From the NCBI GenBank assembly GCA_021838765.1, contig JAKCCY010000061.1, positions 1-15,298 of the forward strand: a DNA stretch of 15,298 nucleotides, read 5' to 3'. Of this stretch, positions 6,103 through 13,863 are shown in pieces (position 1 is the stretch's first letter; each line of letters begins with the position of its first letter). Position numbers and translations under genes: made by a program. The notes beneath the pieces were generated by a model, which worked only from the letters and a program-made list of their open reading frames with translations, did no database searches and was not told the DNA's origin. The DNA comes from Nitrospirota bacterium. GTDB taxonomy: Bacteria > Nitrospirota_A > Leptospirillia > Leptospirillales > Leptospirillaceae.

Positions 6103-6987
6103 TCAAGGCTGCGCGGAGCACTTTTGCAATTCTTTCAGAAACTCTGAAGAGAATCGGCCACTCATCACAGAAGAAACAGGTCCTTCCATCCGGACATCCC
6201 CGGACTTTGACACATCAATCGTGAGCTCCCCGCCCGGCATTGTAACCCGTACAGGGCTTTTAACCTTTCCCAGGTGCACAGAAACAGATGCCGCCGCACA
6301 AGAAGATGATCCGGAAGCCAGCGTATATCCTGCTCCTCTTTCCCAGATCCGGATTTCAATTTGATCCTCTCCTGTCACCTTGACCATCTGTGTATTGATT
6401 CGCCGGGGAAAAAGAGGATTGTTTTCAATGGCCGAACCCCACTTTCTGATCCAGTCTTCATCAATTTGATCAACAAAGAAAACAAAATGAGGATTCCCCA
6501 CCGAAACAGCTGTTCCGCTGATCCGGACTCCCTGCCCCAGGTCAATCTCTTTTTCAATATGGGGAGCCAGGGCTCCCTTGACCCCAACCTTTTCCGGATC
6601 CATGGTATAGCTTCCCATATCAACAAGGACCCGTTTCACTAGACGGTCATCGCCCAGAGTCACCCGCGCCGAAACCATTCCTCCCAGAGTTTCGATCTGA
6701 AAAGATTCGCCTTTTGCATAACCGTATTCGTAAAGGAACTTTGCAAATATCCGGAGCCCGTTTCCGCTCTTCTCCGCCTCGCTGCCATCAGGATTGAAGA
6801 TACGCAGTCCAAAGGGCTCCCGGTCACGCGTCAAAAGAAGGATTCCGTCCGACCCAACGCCATAATTCCTGTCACAGATCAGCTGGATCATTTCGGGTGA
6901 CCATGAAAGACCGGAAGGAGGAGCCGTCATAACAATGTAATCATTTCCTAATCCATGAGACTTGATAAAATCCTGATCCAAAGCCAT
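6103..6987 (-). CDS. dapF: DapF-like protein with both catalytic Cys replaced by Ser
   Basis: The protein has 294 aa and is collinear with diaminopimelate epimerase, the PLP-independent enzyme that interconverts LL- and meso-DAP for lysine and peptidoglycan synthesis. Substrate-binding motifs are intact: HGLGND at 11-16, GVGSDGIL at 43-50, NPDGSE at 65-70, GNPH at 164-167, the Asn of RRINTQM (N198) and ERGAG at 216-220. In active DapF the two acid/base residues are cysteines in CGNGxR and CGSGxCA. Here these read SGNGLR (S74, codon AGC) and SGSSSCA (S225, codon TCC). Cys230 is in the non-catalytic position five residues on. Epimerase activity with serine at both sites is doubtful. The protein may be a binding or regulatory paralogue, or act by another chemistry. 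ATG 6987 has AAAGGAA six bases upstream. The TPR lipoprotein gene lies 38 bases upstream and is probably in the same operon. Confidence 0.85.
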   Translation of the reverse strand: MALDQDFIKSHGLGNDYIVMTAPPSGLSWSPEMIQLICDRNYGVGSDGILLLTRDREPFGLRIFNPDGSEAEKSGNGLRIFAKFLYEYGYAKGESFQIETLGGMVSARVTLGDDRLVKRVLVDMGSYTMDPEKVGVKGALAPHIEKEIDLGQGVRISGTAVSVGNPHFVFFVDQIDEDWIRKWGSAIENNPLFPRRINTQMVKVTGEDQIEIRIWERGAGYTLASGSSSCAAASVSVHLGKVKSPVRVTMPGGELTIDVSKSGDVRMEGPVSSVMSGRFSSEFLKELQKCSAQP

Positions 6988-7025
6988 TTAAATTCCTTTC
7001 GATATTGAGATTGTTGTGTTTCCTC

Positions 7026-7919
7026 CTAAATCCCGGGTGCCGCTGTCGGAGAGACATCTGAGTGTTCGCGAGGCCCTCTCCCAAGTGCCTGGGCCTCAAG
7101 CGCCATCTCCAGATCCCGGCGGGCCTTCGGGTCGGACGGACGAATCTGCAGTGCCCTCCGGAATGACTCGATGGCCTTTCCAATCCGGTTCTTCCTGAAG
7201 TAAGACTCCCCATTGCGTGTATGGAGGGCAACCTCTTCCAGTATCCGTTTTTTTAACTCCAGGGAATCGGTATCCGAAGGATCCAGCAACAGGGCTTTTT
7301 TAACAGACCGGTATGCACCAGCCGGATGGTTGGAAGAAAAGCGACTCTGTGCAAGATGCCGGTAGGACCAGGCCAGTGTCCGGTCAAGCTCCGGGTTTGC
7401 CGGCCCCTCCTTCCGGAGGAGAAGAAGACGGTTTGACAATGCTTCCCATTGCCTTCCCATCTGATTCTGGACTTCTATCAAAATCAGCAGATGCCGCCGG
7501 GCCCTTTGGGGGATATTCCAGCCGGGATCGAGCCGGCTCGCCTGCGAAACCTTTGAAAGCGCCTCGTTCAGATGGCCGACCCGCTCCAGCTGGCGAGCCT
7601 CCCCCATCCTGTAGATAGCCATTTCTCTGTTGATCTGGTGTTCAAGCCCGGAGAGCAGACGCTGATTTTTTGTGTTGAGAGAAGGGTATTTTCTCCATGC
7701 CAGGGCAATGGCTTCTGCCTTTGAGAATTCATTGCGGGCAAGATCAGCGCGGGCATCATTGTATGCATGAACAAAGCGGCTATTATTACGGGCGACAAGC
7801 GCATCATTTTGCTGAGGATGGGAGAGGATACACCCGGATAGAAACATTGTTCCGGAAACAAGAAGTATCTTGGCCCGATTGGCAAGGCAACAACCTTTTT
7901 CCATTTTCCAAAGAACCAT
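7026..7919 (-). CDS. TPR-repeat lipoprotein
   Basis: The precursor has 297 aa. ATG 7919 is preceded by GGGAGAGG. The basic/hydrophobic leader ends in a lipobox, LSGC, with Cys30 as lipidation site. Residue +2 is Ile, not Asp, so sorting to the outer membrane is expected. The mature part is almost all helical, with tetratricopeptide patterns: ARQLERVGHLNEALSKVSQ then DPG at about 107-133; AYRSVKKALLLDPSDT at about 202-217; and a clear complete repeat, GESYFRKNRIGKAIESF with RRALQIRPSDP, at about 237-264. Such lipoproteins act as protein-protein docking factors in the envelope (assembly of outer-membrane, pilus or polysaccharide machines); no partner can be named here. The frame extends 17 codons further upstream, but those lack an SD. 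It is followed 38 bases later by the DapF-like gene. Confidence 0.8.
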   Translation of the reverse strand: MVLWKMEKGCCLANRAKILLVSGTMFLSGCILSHPQQNDALVARNNSRFVHAYNDARADLARNEFSKAEAIALAWRKYPSLNTKNQRLLSGLEHQINREMAIYRMGEARQLERVGHLNEALSKVSQASRLDPGWNIPQRARRHLLILIEVQNQMGRQWEALSNRLLLLRKEGPANPELDRTLAWSYRHLAQSRFSSNHPAGAYRSVKKALLLDPSDTDSLELKKRILEEVALHTRNGESYFRKNRIGKAIESFRRALQIRPSDPKARRDLEMALEAQALGRGPREHSDVSPTAAPGI

Positions 7920-7968
7920 ACAGCCTCTCCCGGAGATTAAATCTTGAAGGCATGACAGAGAGCCCAAC

Positions 7969-8199
7969 ATGATCGCTCACGAAATCATCGGAGATGCCAC
8001 CGGCAACAAAACTTTGTACCCCGATGCATCCTCTGGGAGGCCACGGACATCGGCCGCCTGGCGGAAATTGGAATCTCCAGCCTGAAGCACGGCCTTGAAC
8101 CGGCAGAAGACATCCCCGATTTTCCCCGACAGATTCATGATCGATGGCTCGCCGGAAGCTTCCCGATGACAGCGCCCAACATCAGGTTCGCGCAATAAT
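7969..8199 (+). pseudogene. Possible decayed plus-strand gene, frameshifted
   Basis: The 345 bases between the TPR gene and dksA carry no intact gene that I can support. Two plus-strand pieces look protein-like in different frames. ATG 7969 begins MIAHEIIGDATGNKTLYP. From about 8028, one frame over, comes ILWEATDIGRLAEIGISSLK, continuing through HGLEPAEDIPDF and on to a TAA at 8197-8199. A one-base change near 8013-8027 would join them into a protein of about 75 aa. The minus strand offers a competing 53-72 codon frame with similar codon use and no recognisable domain. I cannot identify a family, so the call is tentative. 8200-8264 shows nothing convincing. Confidence 0.25.
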
Positions 8200-8264
8200 C
8201 CATCAGAAAGACTGGCCGCGGACTGAGGAAAGATCGCTCTCCACCAAACACCTGAATCAGCAGA

Positions 8265-8708
8265 CTAAGACAGGCGCTTTGCGTTTTCCTGAATTTCCTG
8301 AAGCGTCTTGCAGTCAATGCACAAAGTCGTAACCGGTCTGGCCATCAGGCGCTTTTCTTCGATCGCCTCACCACATCCTTCGCAAATGCCAAAGTCACCT
8401 TCCTTGATCCGCTCTATAGCGAGATCGATTTTCCGAAGAAGGTTCTTTTCCCTTTCCTTCAGACGGAGAGAAAAGGCTTCATGCTCTTCCCTGGTGGCCA
8501 TATCTGTAGGGTCGGGGGTCAACCCCGCAACATTGGCGACACCGATACCGACAACTCTTCCCGCCTCTTTCAGGATCTGATCCCGTTGATCGTGCAGAAG
8601 CCTTTCAATCTGGGAAAAGTCCCGCCCATCCTTTGCTTGTGGCGGTGAGTCCTGCCCTGAACTACCCGAGGAAAACTCTCCCATCGAATGATTCTCCCTT
8701 GTAGACAT
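8265..8708 (-). CDS. dksA: DksA/TraR family zinc-finger transcription factor
   Basis: The protein has 147 aa. It reaches into the secondary channel of RNA polymerase and, with ppGpp in characterised species, alters promoter choice in stress. A polar N-terminal tail is followed by a coiled coil (IERLLHDQRDQILKEAGRVV ... EEHEAFSLRLKEREKNLLRK). The tip motif DPTDMA (D66, D69, A71) matches the DxxDxA essential in E. coli DksA. The C4 zinc finger is CEGC at 109-112 and CIDC at 130-133, with the usual linker GEAIEEKRLMARPVTTL and the closing helix KTLQEIQEN. The frame opens at 8807, but a promoter-like pair at 8776-8804 overlaps that extension, so initiation must be further in. ATG 8708 (AAGG ten bases upstream) and ATG 8684 (GGGAG nine bases upstream) are both possible. 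Confidence 0.9.
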   Translation of the reverse strand: MSTRENHSMGEFSSGSSGQDSPPQAKDGRDFSQIERLLHDQRDQILKEAGRVVGIGVANVAGLTPDPTDMATREEHEAFSLRLKEREKNLLRKIDLAIERIKEGDFGICEGCGEAIEEKRLMARPVTTLCIDCKTLQEIQENAKRLS

Positions 8709-8775
8709 CGAAAAAACGCCTTCCCTCCCGGCAAGACAAACTTGCCAGGCAACATGCAACCATTCCATCATATCG

Positions 8776-8804
8776 ACTATACACAGCAAAGAATCATCGA
8801 TCAA
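8776..8804 (-). promoter_or_regulatory. Sigma70-type promoter for dksA
   Basis: On the minus strand TTGATC (8804-8799) and TATAGT (8781-8776) are separated by exactly 17 bases, 4/6 and 5/6 matches to consensus. The predicted start, near 8769, gives a leader of about 60 bases before ATG 8708. It also argues against the longer reading frame beginning at 8807. Confidence 0.55.
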
Positions 8805-8845
8805 CAAGATTAAGGGGACGACAAAACTGGGGGGAGGGACTTTTC

Positions 8846-9661
8846 TTGAATAACACGGCCGGATTCATCAGCCACGGTGCACCTGATATCATTCTTGGAA
8901 ACGACGGTGCCCTGGCCTCCTGGAAAAGCTACCTGGGCTCCGGAACCCATTTCAGGGGAATCGTTGTCATATCTGCCCACTGGATGGAAAAAGAAATAAC
9001 CCTGTCAGCGAACCCCCACCCTGCAACCATTCACGACTTTGGAGGGTTTCCCGAAGAGCTCTATCGGATGAAATACCCTGCATCCGGGTCTCAATCGATG
9101 GCGACGGACCTGAATGACAGGATTTTCAAAGCCGGATGGCGTTCGAAAATCGATCTCCACAGAGGACTTGACCACGGGGTCTGGATCCCTCTCATGGCAA
9201 TGCTCCCCGATTGCTCTCTTCCGGTTGTTCCCATTTCACTATCCCGGGAAATGGGAGCCGAAAGCATGTTTCAGTTCGGAAGGGATCTCCATGACATCAT
9301 GGGAGATGATCTCTTTTTTCTCGCAAGCGGAGGAGTCACCCACAACCTGTCTGAGGCAAGGTTCTCAGAAGGAAAAGGGGCTCCCTGGGCGGAAGAGTTT
9401 GATCGCTGGACGGTGGAAACAGTGCTGTCAGAAAACTGGACTGATCTGATTAACTACAGAAAGGTGGCCCCCTACGGAAACAGGAACCACCCCACTGAAG
9501 AGCACTTTCTTCCGCTTTTGTCCTTTGCCGGATGGGCAAGCCGGTCCAGGGAAAAATCACCCGGCATATCTTTGTCCGTTCCCCACAGGGCTATGTCCTA
9601 CTACTGCATTTCAATGACTGGATTCTTGTTGACAGAAAAGAGCTCCGCTCAAGCTCCCTGA
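8846..9661 (+). CDS. ygiD: LigB/YgiD-type extradiol ring-cleavage dioxygenase (DODA family)
   Basis: The protein has 271 aa and matches the class III extradiol dioxygenases exemplified by E. coli YgiD and plant 4,5-DOPA dioxygenase, which open a catechol ring with O2 using one active-site metal. Family motifs in order: GFISHGAPD at 6-14 (H10), VVISAHW at 40-46 (H45), TIHDFGGFPEELY at 61-73, MKYPASGS at 75-82, GLDHGVWIPL at 107-116 (H110), ASGGVTHNL at 160-168 (H166) and PTEEHFLPLL at 216-225 (H220). The histidines expected for the metal and for catalysis are all present. The natural substrate is unknown. The start is TTG 8846 with GGGAGGG eight bases upstream; the next Met is at residue 47, inside the fold. 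Its TGA stop abuts the stop of the convergent RND gene with no base between. Confidence 0.88.
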   Translation: MNNTAGFISHGAPDIILGNDGALASWKSYLGSGTHFRGIVVISAHWMEKEITLSANPHPATIHDFGGFPEELYRMKYPASGSQSMATDLNDRIFKAGWRSKIDLHRGLDHGVWIPLMAMLPDCSLPVVPISLSREMGAESMFQFGRDLHDIMGDDLFFLASGGVTHNLSEARFSEGKGAPWAEEFDRWTVETVLSENWTDLINYRKVAPYGNRNHPTEEHFLPLLSFAGWASRSREKSPGISLSVPHRAMSYYCISMTGFLLTEKSSAQAP

Positions 9662-12600
9662 TCAGGAAATCTCATCTCCCGCAAACCCCTTTGGCGATTG
9701 GGGAAGTTTTCCGGTGAGCGAATAGACCACGGGCAGCACCAGAAGAGTGAAGAGAATCGCAGTCACAACTCCTCCCACGATAACGATTGCCAGAGGCTTC
9801 TGGGCCTGATTGCCTATTCCTGTTGAAAGAGCCGCAGGCAGAAGACCAAGTCCGGCAAGAAGTGCGGTCATCAGCACAGGACGCACCCGGAGCTCTCCGC
9901 CTTTTGTGATCGCTTCGGCCATCCCCATTCCTTCCTGCCTCAACCTTGTTACAAAATTGATCAGGATCATTCCGTCCTGGATCGCGATGCCAAACAGGGA
10001 CAAGAATCCTATTGCCGCGGAAATAGACAGATGATGTCCTGTCAGGTAAAGAGCCCAGACCCCACCCGTAAGAGCAAACGGTACGGAAAGAAGCTGGACA
10101 AAGGCATAACCAACCGACTGGTAGGACCAGTACAGGAGCAAAAACATGATTCCAACGGCAATTGGTGCCAGGATCAGAAGCCTCGACTGGGCTTCCTTCA
10201 TTTCCCTGTACTCCCCGTACCACTGGATCCTGTAACCTGCCGGCATCGGAACATTCTTTGAAATGAGGCTTTTGGCCTCATCAACCGCGCTTCCTATATC
10301 CCTGTGGCGAACGGAAAACTTTACAGGAATATAGCGGGAGTTTTGCTCGCGAAAGATGTAGGAGTTCCCGTTCTTGACCTCAATGGTCGACAGCTGGGAG
10401 AGAGGAATGTGCGATCCGTCAGGAGTGTCGACCAGAATAGACCTGATCGCCTTGATATCCTTCCGGTATTTTGCGGCAAGCCGGATCGTCACGTCGAAAC
10501 GCTCCTCCTGCTTTAAAATCTGGGTAACAGCCACTCCACCAACAGCGGTCTGGATGACATTCTCAACATCCTGGGCATGGACACCATAACGGGCACAGGC
10601 TGACGGGTCAACGCGAATGAGAAGCTCCTGGCCTCCACGAATCCTGAAAATACCAAGATCGGCCATTCCCTTTACAGAAGACAGAAGGGAAACGGTCCTT
10701 TGCGCAAGTCGCTCAAGCTCTTTTGGATCCGGACCAAAGATCTTGAGGCTGTTCTGGCCTTTCACCCCTGATACCGCCTCTTCCACATTGTCCTCAATAT
10801 ACTGTGACACATTAAACGTCACACCTGGGATCCCATGGAGCTTTTTCAGGATTTCGGCCTGGATCATTGCTTTTGTCACACCAGGACGCCATTGTTTCTC
10901 GGGTTTGAAAAACACTGCAAATTCGGCATTCCAGAACCCTCCGACATCATAGGCGTCATCCGGTCGACCCTCCTCCGATGTCACAACCTTGATTTCCGGG
11001 GTTTCAAGAATCATTCTCCTGATGCCATCAGTCATCTTTGCCCCATAGGGAAGACTGACAGAAACAGGATAGGTGGCCCGTATGTAAAGGTTGTTTTCTT
11101 CAAGCTTGGGAAGAAACTCTGTCCCAAGTCTCGGAAGAATGATCAAAGAGGTTAAGATGAGAAAACCTCCTGCCAGAGTCAGCGTTACAACCTTGTTGGC
11201 AAGAACCCACGAGAGAAGAAACCGGTAAGACCGCTTCACCAGGCGCATCAGGAATGTATCTTCATGGGGGGAAACATTTGAGAGTGCTGCAGAAGAAATA
11301 GCCGGAGACAAGGTCATCGACAGGATCACCGCCGCCAGAAGACCTCCACCCATCGTATAGGCCATCGGGGTGAAAATCTTGCCTTCAACCCCCTTCATGA
11401 ACAAAAGGGGGACATAGGCTGCAAAAACAATCATCGTTGAGAAGACAGTGGCTCCCTGCACCTCTGTTACCGCGGAAAAGACAATCAACCGCGTGTCCGT
11501 CTTGTCGCCAGAAGGCCTTTCCATAAGATGCCGGTAGATATTTTCCACAACAATGACCGAAGCATCCACAAGAATTCCGAAATCGATCGCGCCAAGTGAC
11601 AGAAGGTTCGCCGAGATTCCCTTCAGCTTCATCAGGGAAAATGCGGCAAGCAGGGCAACAGGAATCGTTACGGCCACAATCAGGGCTGAGCGCAGATTTC
11701 CCAAAAACACATATAGCGTCAAAAGGACCAGCGTGATTCCAAGAGACAGGTTCTCAAGAACGGTATGAAGCGTCCAGCCCATCAATTCCGTTCTGTCGTA
11801 GAAGGTATTGATCTTGACCCCTTTGGGCAGATCGTGGGCCCGGATTTCCTCCACTTTCTTGTGGACACGCTCAAGAACATGCCGGGTGTTGGCCCCTCGC
11901 AATAAAAGGACAACTCCTTCGACCGTGTCATTGTTCAGATTCCGTCCAACCCGGCCAAGCCGGGGCTGGGGGCCAATCTGCACGGTAGCGATATCCCGGA
12001 TCAGAACAGGTGTTCCCTTGACCTCGGCAACCATGATCTTGCCGATATCCTCCCGGTTCCTCAAGAGCCCTATCCCCCTGACCACCTGGGCGGTCTCCCC
12101 GAAATTCAGGACATAGGCACCCACATTGTTATTGGCTGCCGAGACAGCTGCCATCACCTGGGCAAGGGTCAGGTTGTAGTCTCTAAGACGGCTCATGTCG
12201 ACCAGAATCTGGTACTGTCTGATCCATCCGCCCATTCCGGATTCATCAGCAACCCCGGGGATCTCCTTGAATCTTCGCTCAAGAACCCAGTCATCCAGTG
12301 TCTTTAGCTCATCAAGCGGGGCACCTGAAAGCGTATATCGATAAATCTCACCCGTTGCCGGCGTATTGATATCCAGAACCGGCACGATTCCTGCTGGAAG
12401 GTTGGCCTGAGCGGTCCGGTTGTAAATGCGGTGTCTGGCCTCAAAATCATTGACATTGCCGGAAAAAATAGCCATCACCACAGACAGGCCGTACATGGAG
12501 ATCGATCGCTGGGCTTTCATTCCCGGAGTTCCGTTGATCGCAATCTCAATGGGGAGGGTGATCTGGCGTTCAACCTCTTCAGCCCCTCTGCCTGGCCACT

Positions 12601-12751
12601 GGGTCAGGACTCTCACCATAAGGGGCGATACGTCCGGATAGGGCTCAATTTGCAGGTTCTGGTAAGAAACAACTCCAAGAACAACCACGACAACGCTCAG
12701 CAGATAGACAAAAACTCTTTCCCTGAGGGCCAGCTTAAGAAGGGTCCTCAT
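9662..12751 (-). CDS. Heavy-metal RND efflux pump, CzcA/CusA (HME) family
   Basis: This is a proton-driven inner-membrane pump of 1029 aa, typical for HME-RND proteins. TM1 lies at 12-30 after a short cytoplasmic start. Then come a large periplasmic domain, TM2-6 (about 335-490), a second periplasmic domain and TM7-12 in the last 180 residues. The proton-relay helix TM4 reads AIDFGILVDASVIVVEN, with D390, D396 and E403 conserved. This DFGxxVD pattern is that of divalent-cation (Zn/Co/Cd/Ni) HME pumps; E. coli CusA has a different pattern there. The second periplasmic domain has IEDNVEEAVSGVKG where CusA carries a substrate methionine, so Cu/Ag specificity is not supported. It is the last gene of an operon of outer-membrane factor, adaptor and pump. 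Its ATG overlaps the adaptor's stop (TAATG at 12753-12749). Exact substrate is uncertain. Confidence 0.93.
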   Translation of the reverse strand: MRTLLKLALRERVFVYLLSVVVVVLGVVSYQNLQIEPYPDVSPLMVRVLTQWPGRGAEEVERQITLPIEIAINGTPGMKAQRSISMYGLSVVMAIFSGNVNDFEARHRIYNRTAQANLPAGIVPVLDINTPATGEIYRYTLSGAPLDELKTLDDWVLERRFKEIPGVADESGMGGWIRQYQILVDMSRLRDYNLTLAQVMAAVSAANNNVGAYVLNFGETAQVVRGIGLLRNREDIGKIMVAEVKGTPVLIRDIATVQIGPQPRLGRVGRNLNNDTVEGVVLLLRGANTRHVLERVHKKVEEIRAHDLPKGVKINTFYDRTELMGWTLHTVLENLSLGITLVLLTLYVFLGNLRSALIVAVTIPVALLAAFSLMKLKGISANLLSLGAIDFGILVDASVIVVENIYRHLMERPSGDKTDTRLIVFSAVTEVQGATVFSTMIVFAAYVPLLFMKGVEGKIFTPMAYTMGGGLLAAVILSMTLSPAISSAALSNVSPHEDTFLMRLVKRSYRFLLSWVLANKVVTLTLAGGFLILTSLIILPRLGTEFLPKLEENNLYIRATYPVSVSLPYGAKMTDGIRRMILETPEIKVVTSEEGRPDDAYDVGGFWNAEFAVFFKPEKQWRPGVTKAMIQAEILKKLHGIPGVTFNVSQYIEDNVEEAVSGVKGQNSLKIFGPDPKELERLAQRTVSLLSSVKGMADLGIFRIRGGQELLIRVDPSACARYGVHAQDVENVIQTAVGGVAVTQILKQEERFDVTIRLAAKYRKDIKAIRSILVDTPDGSHIPLSQLSTIEVKNGNSYIFREQNSRYIPVKFSVRHRDIGSAVDEAKSLISKNVPMPAGYRIQWYGEYREMKEAQSRLLILAPIAVGIMFLLLYWSYQSVGYAFVQLLSVPFALTGGVWALYLTGHHLSISAAIGFLSLFGIAIQDGMILINFVTRLRQEGMGMAEAITKGGELRVRPVLMTALLAGLGLLPAALSTGIGNQAQKPLAIVIVGGVVTAILFTLLVLPVVYSLTGKLPQSPKGFAGDEIS

Positions 12752-13863
12752 TAACGGACCTGTCTCTTTCGAGGTGTTGGCAACACTCCCCGGTTCAGAA
12801 GGTCCTGTCTCATGTTTTCAAGAAGGATCGCCCCGGAAACAGCAATCGTCTCTCCGGACGAGACTCCTGAGAAAACAGTCATTTCTCCGTCCGACTCGTC
12901 ACCGGCAGAAACTTCCCTCGTCACAAAAGATCCAGGTGCCGTTTCAACAAAAACATGATACCCCTGGTCATCCCTGATAAAGGCAGCATCAGGAAGAGCG
13001 ATTTCTCCCGTTGGCCGGTCAAGGCTGATGATGACAGAGGCAAACATTCCCGGTTTCAACAAGTTATCTATATTCGAGATTTCCCCTCTTACATGAAATG
13101 TACGCGTTGCCGGATCGACCATCCCCCCCAGATAAATGATCTTTCCACCAAAACTCATCTCGGGATAGGCAACGGTATGAACCATGATTTTCTGTCCCTG
13201 TCGAACCAGGGGGAGATCTCCTTCAAAAATATCCATATAAACCCAGAGTTTCGAGAGATCCGCAATTGTCAGTAGCTGGTCTCCCGGATTCATGAAGAGT
13301 CCTTCCCTCAGCTGGGAGTTCAGGATCGTCCCTGCCCTGGGAGAGTGGATCGTGAGATAAGGATCAATTTTTCCCGTTCTGGAAAGTCTTGAAAGGTCTT
13401 TTTCCGAAGCACCCATCAGTAGCAGTTTCTTTGCCACCGCCTGGATATAGGATTTGGCTTCCGATGCGTCCTGGGACGTCTTCGCTACCCTGAATGCATT
13501 CAGATACTCAACTTCTGCAGTCACATAATCGGGACTGTAGACCTTGGCCAGGTCATCGTTTTTGGAAACCCTCTGTCCCTCAAAGGCCAGGATCTTGACC
13601 TCCCTGGCAGCAACTCTTGCCGAAATAACCGAAACTCTGCCCTCGTCAAAATTGATCGTTCCGGTTCTACGAATCGTCCGTGAAATTCTCCTGGGAACAG
13701 CGACCTCTGTCTTGACCCAATGTGCCTTGATCTGCTCAGGAGTCAAAGTCAGAACGGTCTGATCCAAAGGTAGCGCAAGAAGGAAGGAAGGAGAACAAAA
13801 ACCTCCAAGAAGCAGGGTCAAAAACAGGATCAGAGCAAATGGCAAATATCTTCCAGATCTCAT
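12751..13863 (-). CDS. Periplasmic adaptor (membrane fusion) protein, CzcB/CusB family
   Basis: The precursor has 370 aa. It bridges the RND pump and the outer-membrane factor in the periplasm. Residues 1-30 form a secretory signal or N-terminal anchor (hydrophobic FALILFLTLLL, then LLA-LP as possible cleavage site). The beta-barrel/lipoyl part begins with INFDEGRVSVISARVAAREV. The first half-lipoyl motif is EGQRVSKNDDLAKVYSPDYV at about 95-114, followed by a short helical hairpin (VEYLNAFRVAKTSQDAS ... KKLLLMGAS). The second half-lipoyl is SPRAGTILNSQLREGLFMNP, then LWVYMDIFEGDLPLVRQGQ, and a C-terminal membrane-proximal domain. No His- or Met-rich metal-chaperone segment is seen, unlike the N-terminus of CusB. 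Start and stop both overlap the neighbours by one base (TAATG at 13865-13861 and 12753-12749), which points to translational coupling. Confidence 0.9.
   Translation of the reverse strand: MRSGRYLPFALILFLTLLLGGFCSPSFLLALPLDQTVLTLTPEQIKAHWVKTEVAVPRRISRTIRRTGTINFDEGRVSVISARVAAREVKILAFEGQRVSKNDDLAKVYSPDYVTAEVEYLNAFRVAKTSQDASEAKSYIQAVAKKLLLMGASEKDLSRLSRTGKIDPYLTIHSPRAGTILNSQLREGLFMNPGDQLLTIADLSKLWVYMDIFEGDLPLVRQGQKIMVHTVAYPEMSFGGKIIYLGGMVDPATRTFHVRGEISNIDNLLKPGMFASVIISLDRPTGEIALPDAAFIRDDQGYHVFVETAPGSFVTREVSAGDESDGEMTVFSGVSSGETIAVSGAILLENMRQDLLNRGVLPTPRKRQVR

Noticed and set aside
7977..8195. Minus-strand 72-codon frame between the TPR gene and dksA
   Set aside because: It has no recognisable domain and no convincing SD, and it competes with a more protein-like plus-strand reading.
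8221..8245. GAGGAAAG...CTCC resembles a conserved box of RNase P RNA
   Set aside because: The rest of the RNase P RNA is absent; 3' of the box is the dksA coding region on the other strand.
8244..8277. Weak hairpin at the 3' end of dksA (CGCCTG with CAGGTG, minus strand)
   Set aside because: It has a six-pair stem with a wobble, a large loop and only TTT after it; too weak to call a terminator.
8709..8807. N-terminal extension of the DksA frame
   Set aside because: It overlaps a good promoter pair (8776-8804) and has no family similarity.
9672..12754. Many short frames antisense to or out of frame with the RND and adaptor genes
   Set aside because: They are shadows of strongly recognised minus-strand genes and have no independent start signals or domains.
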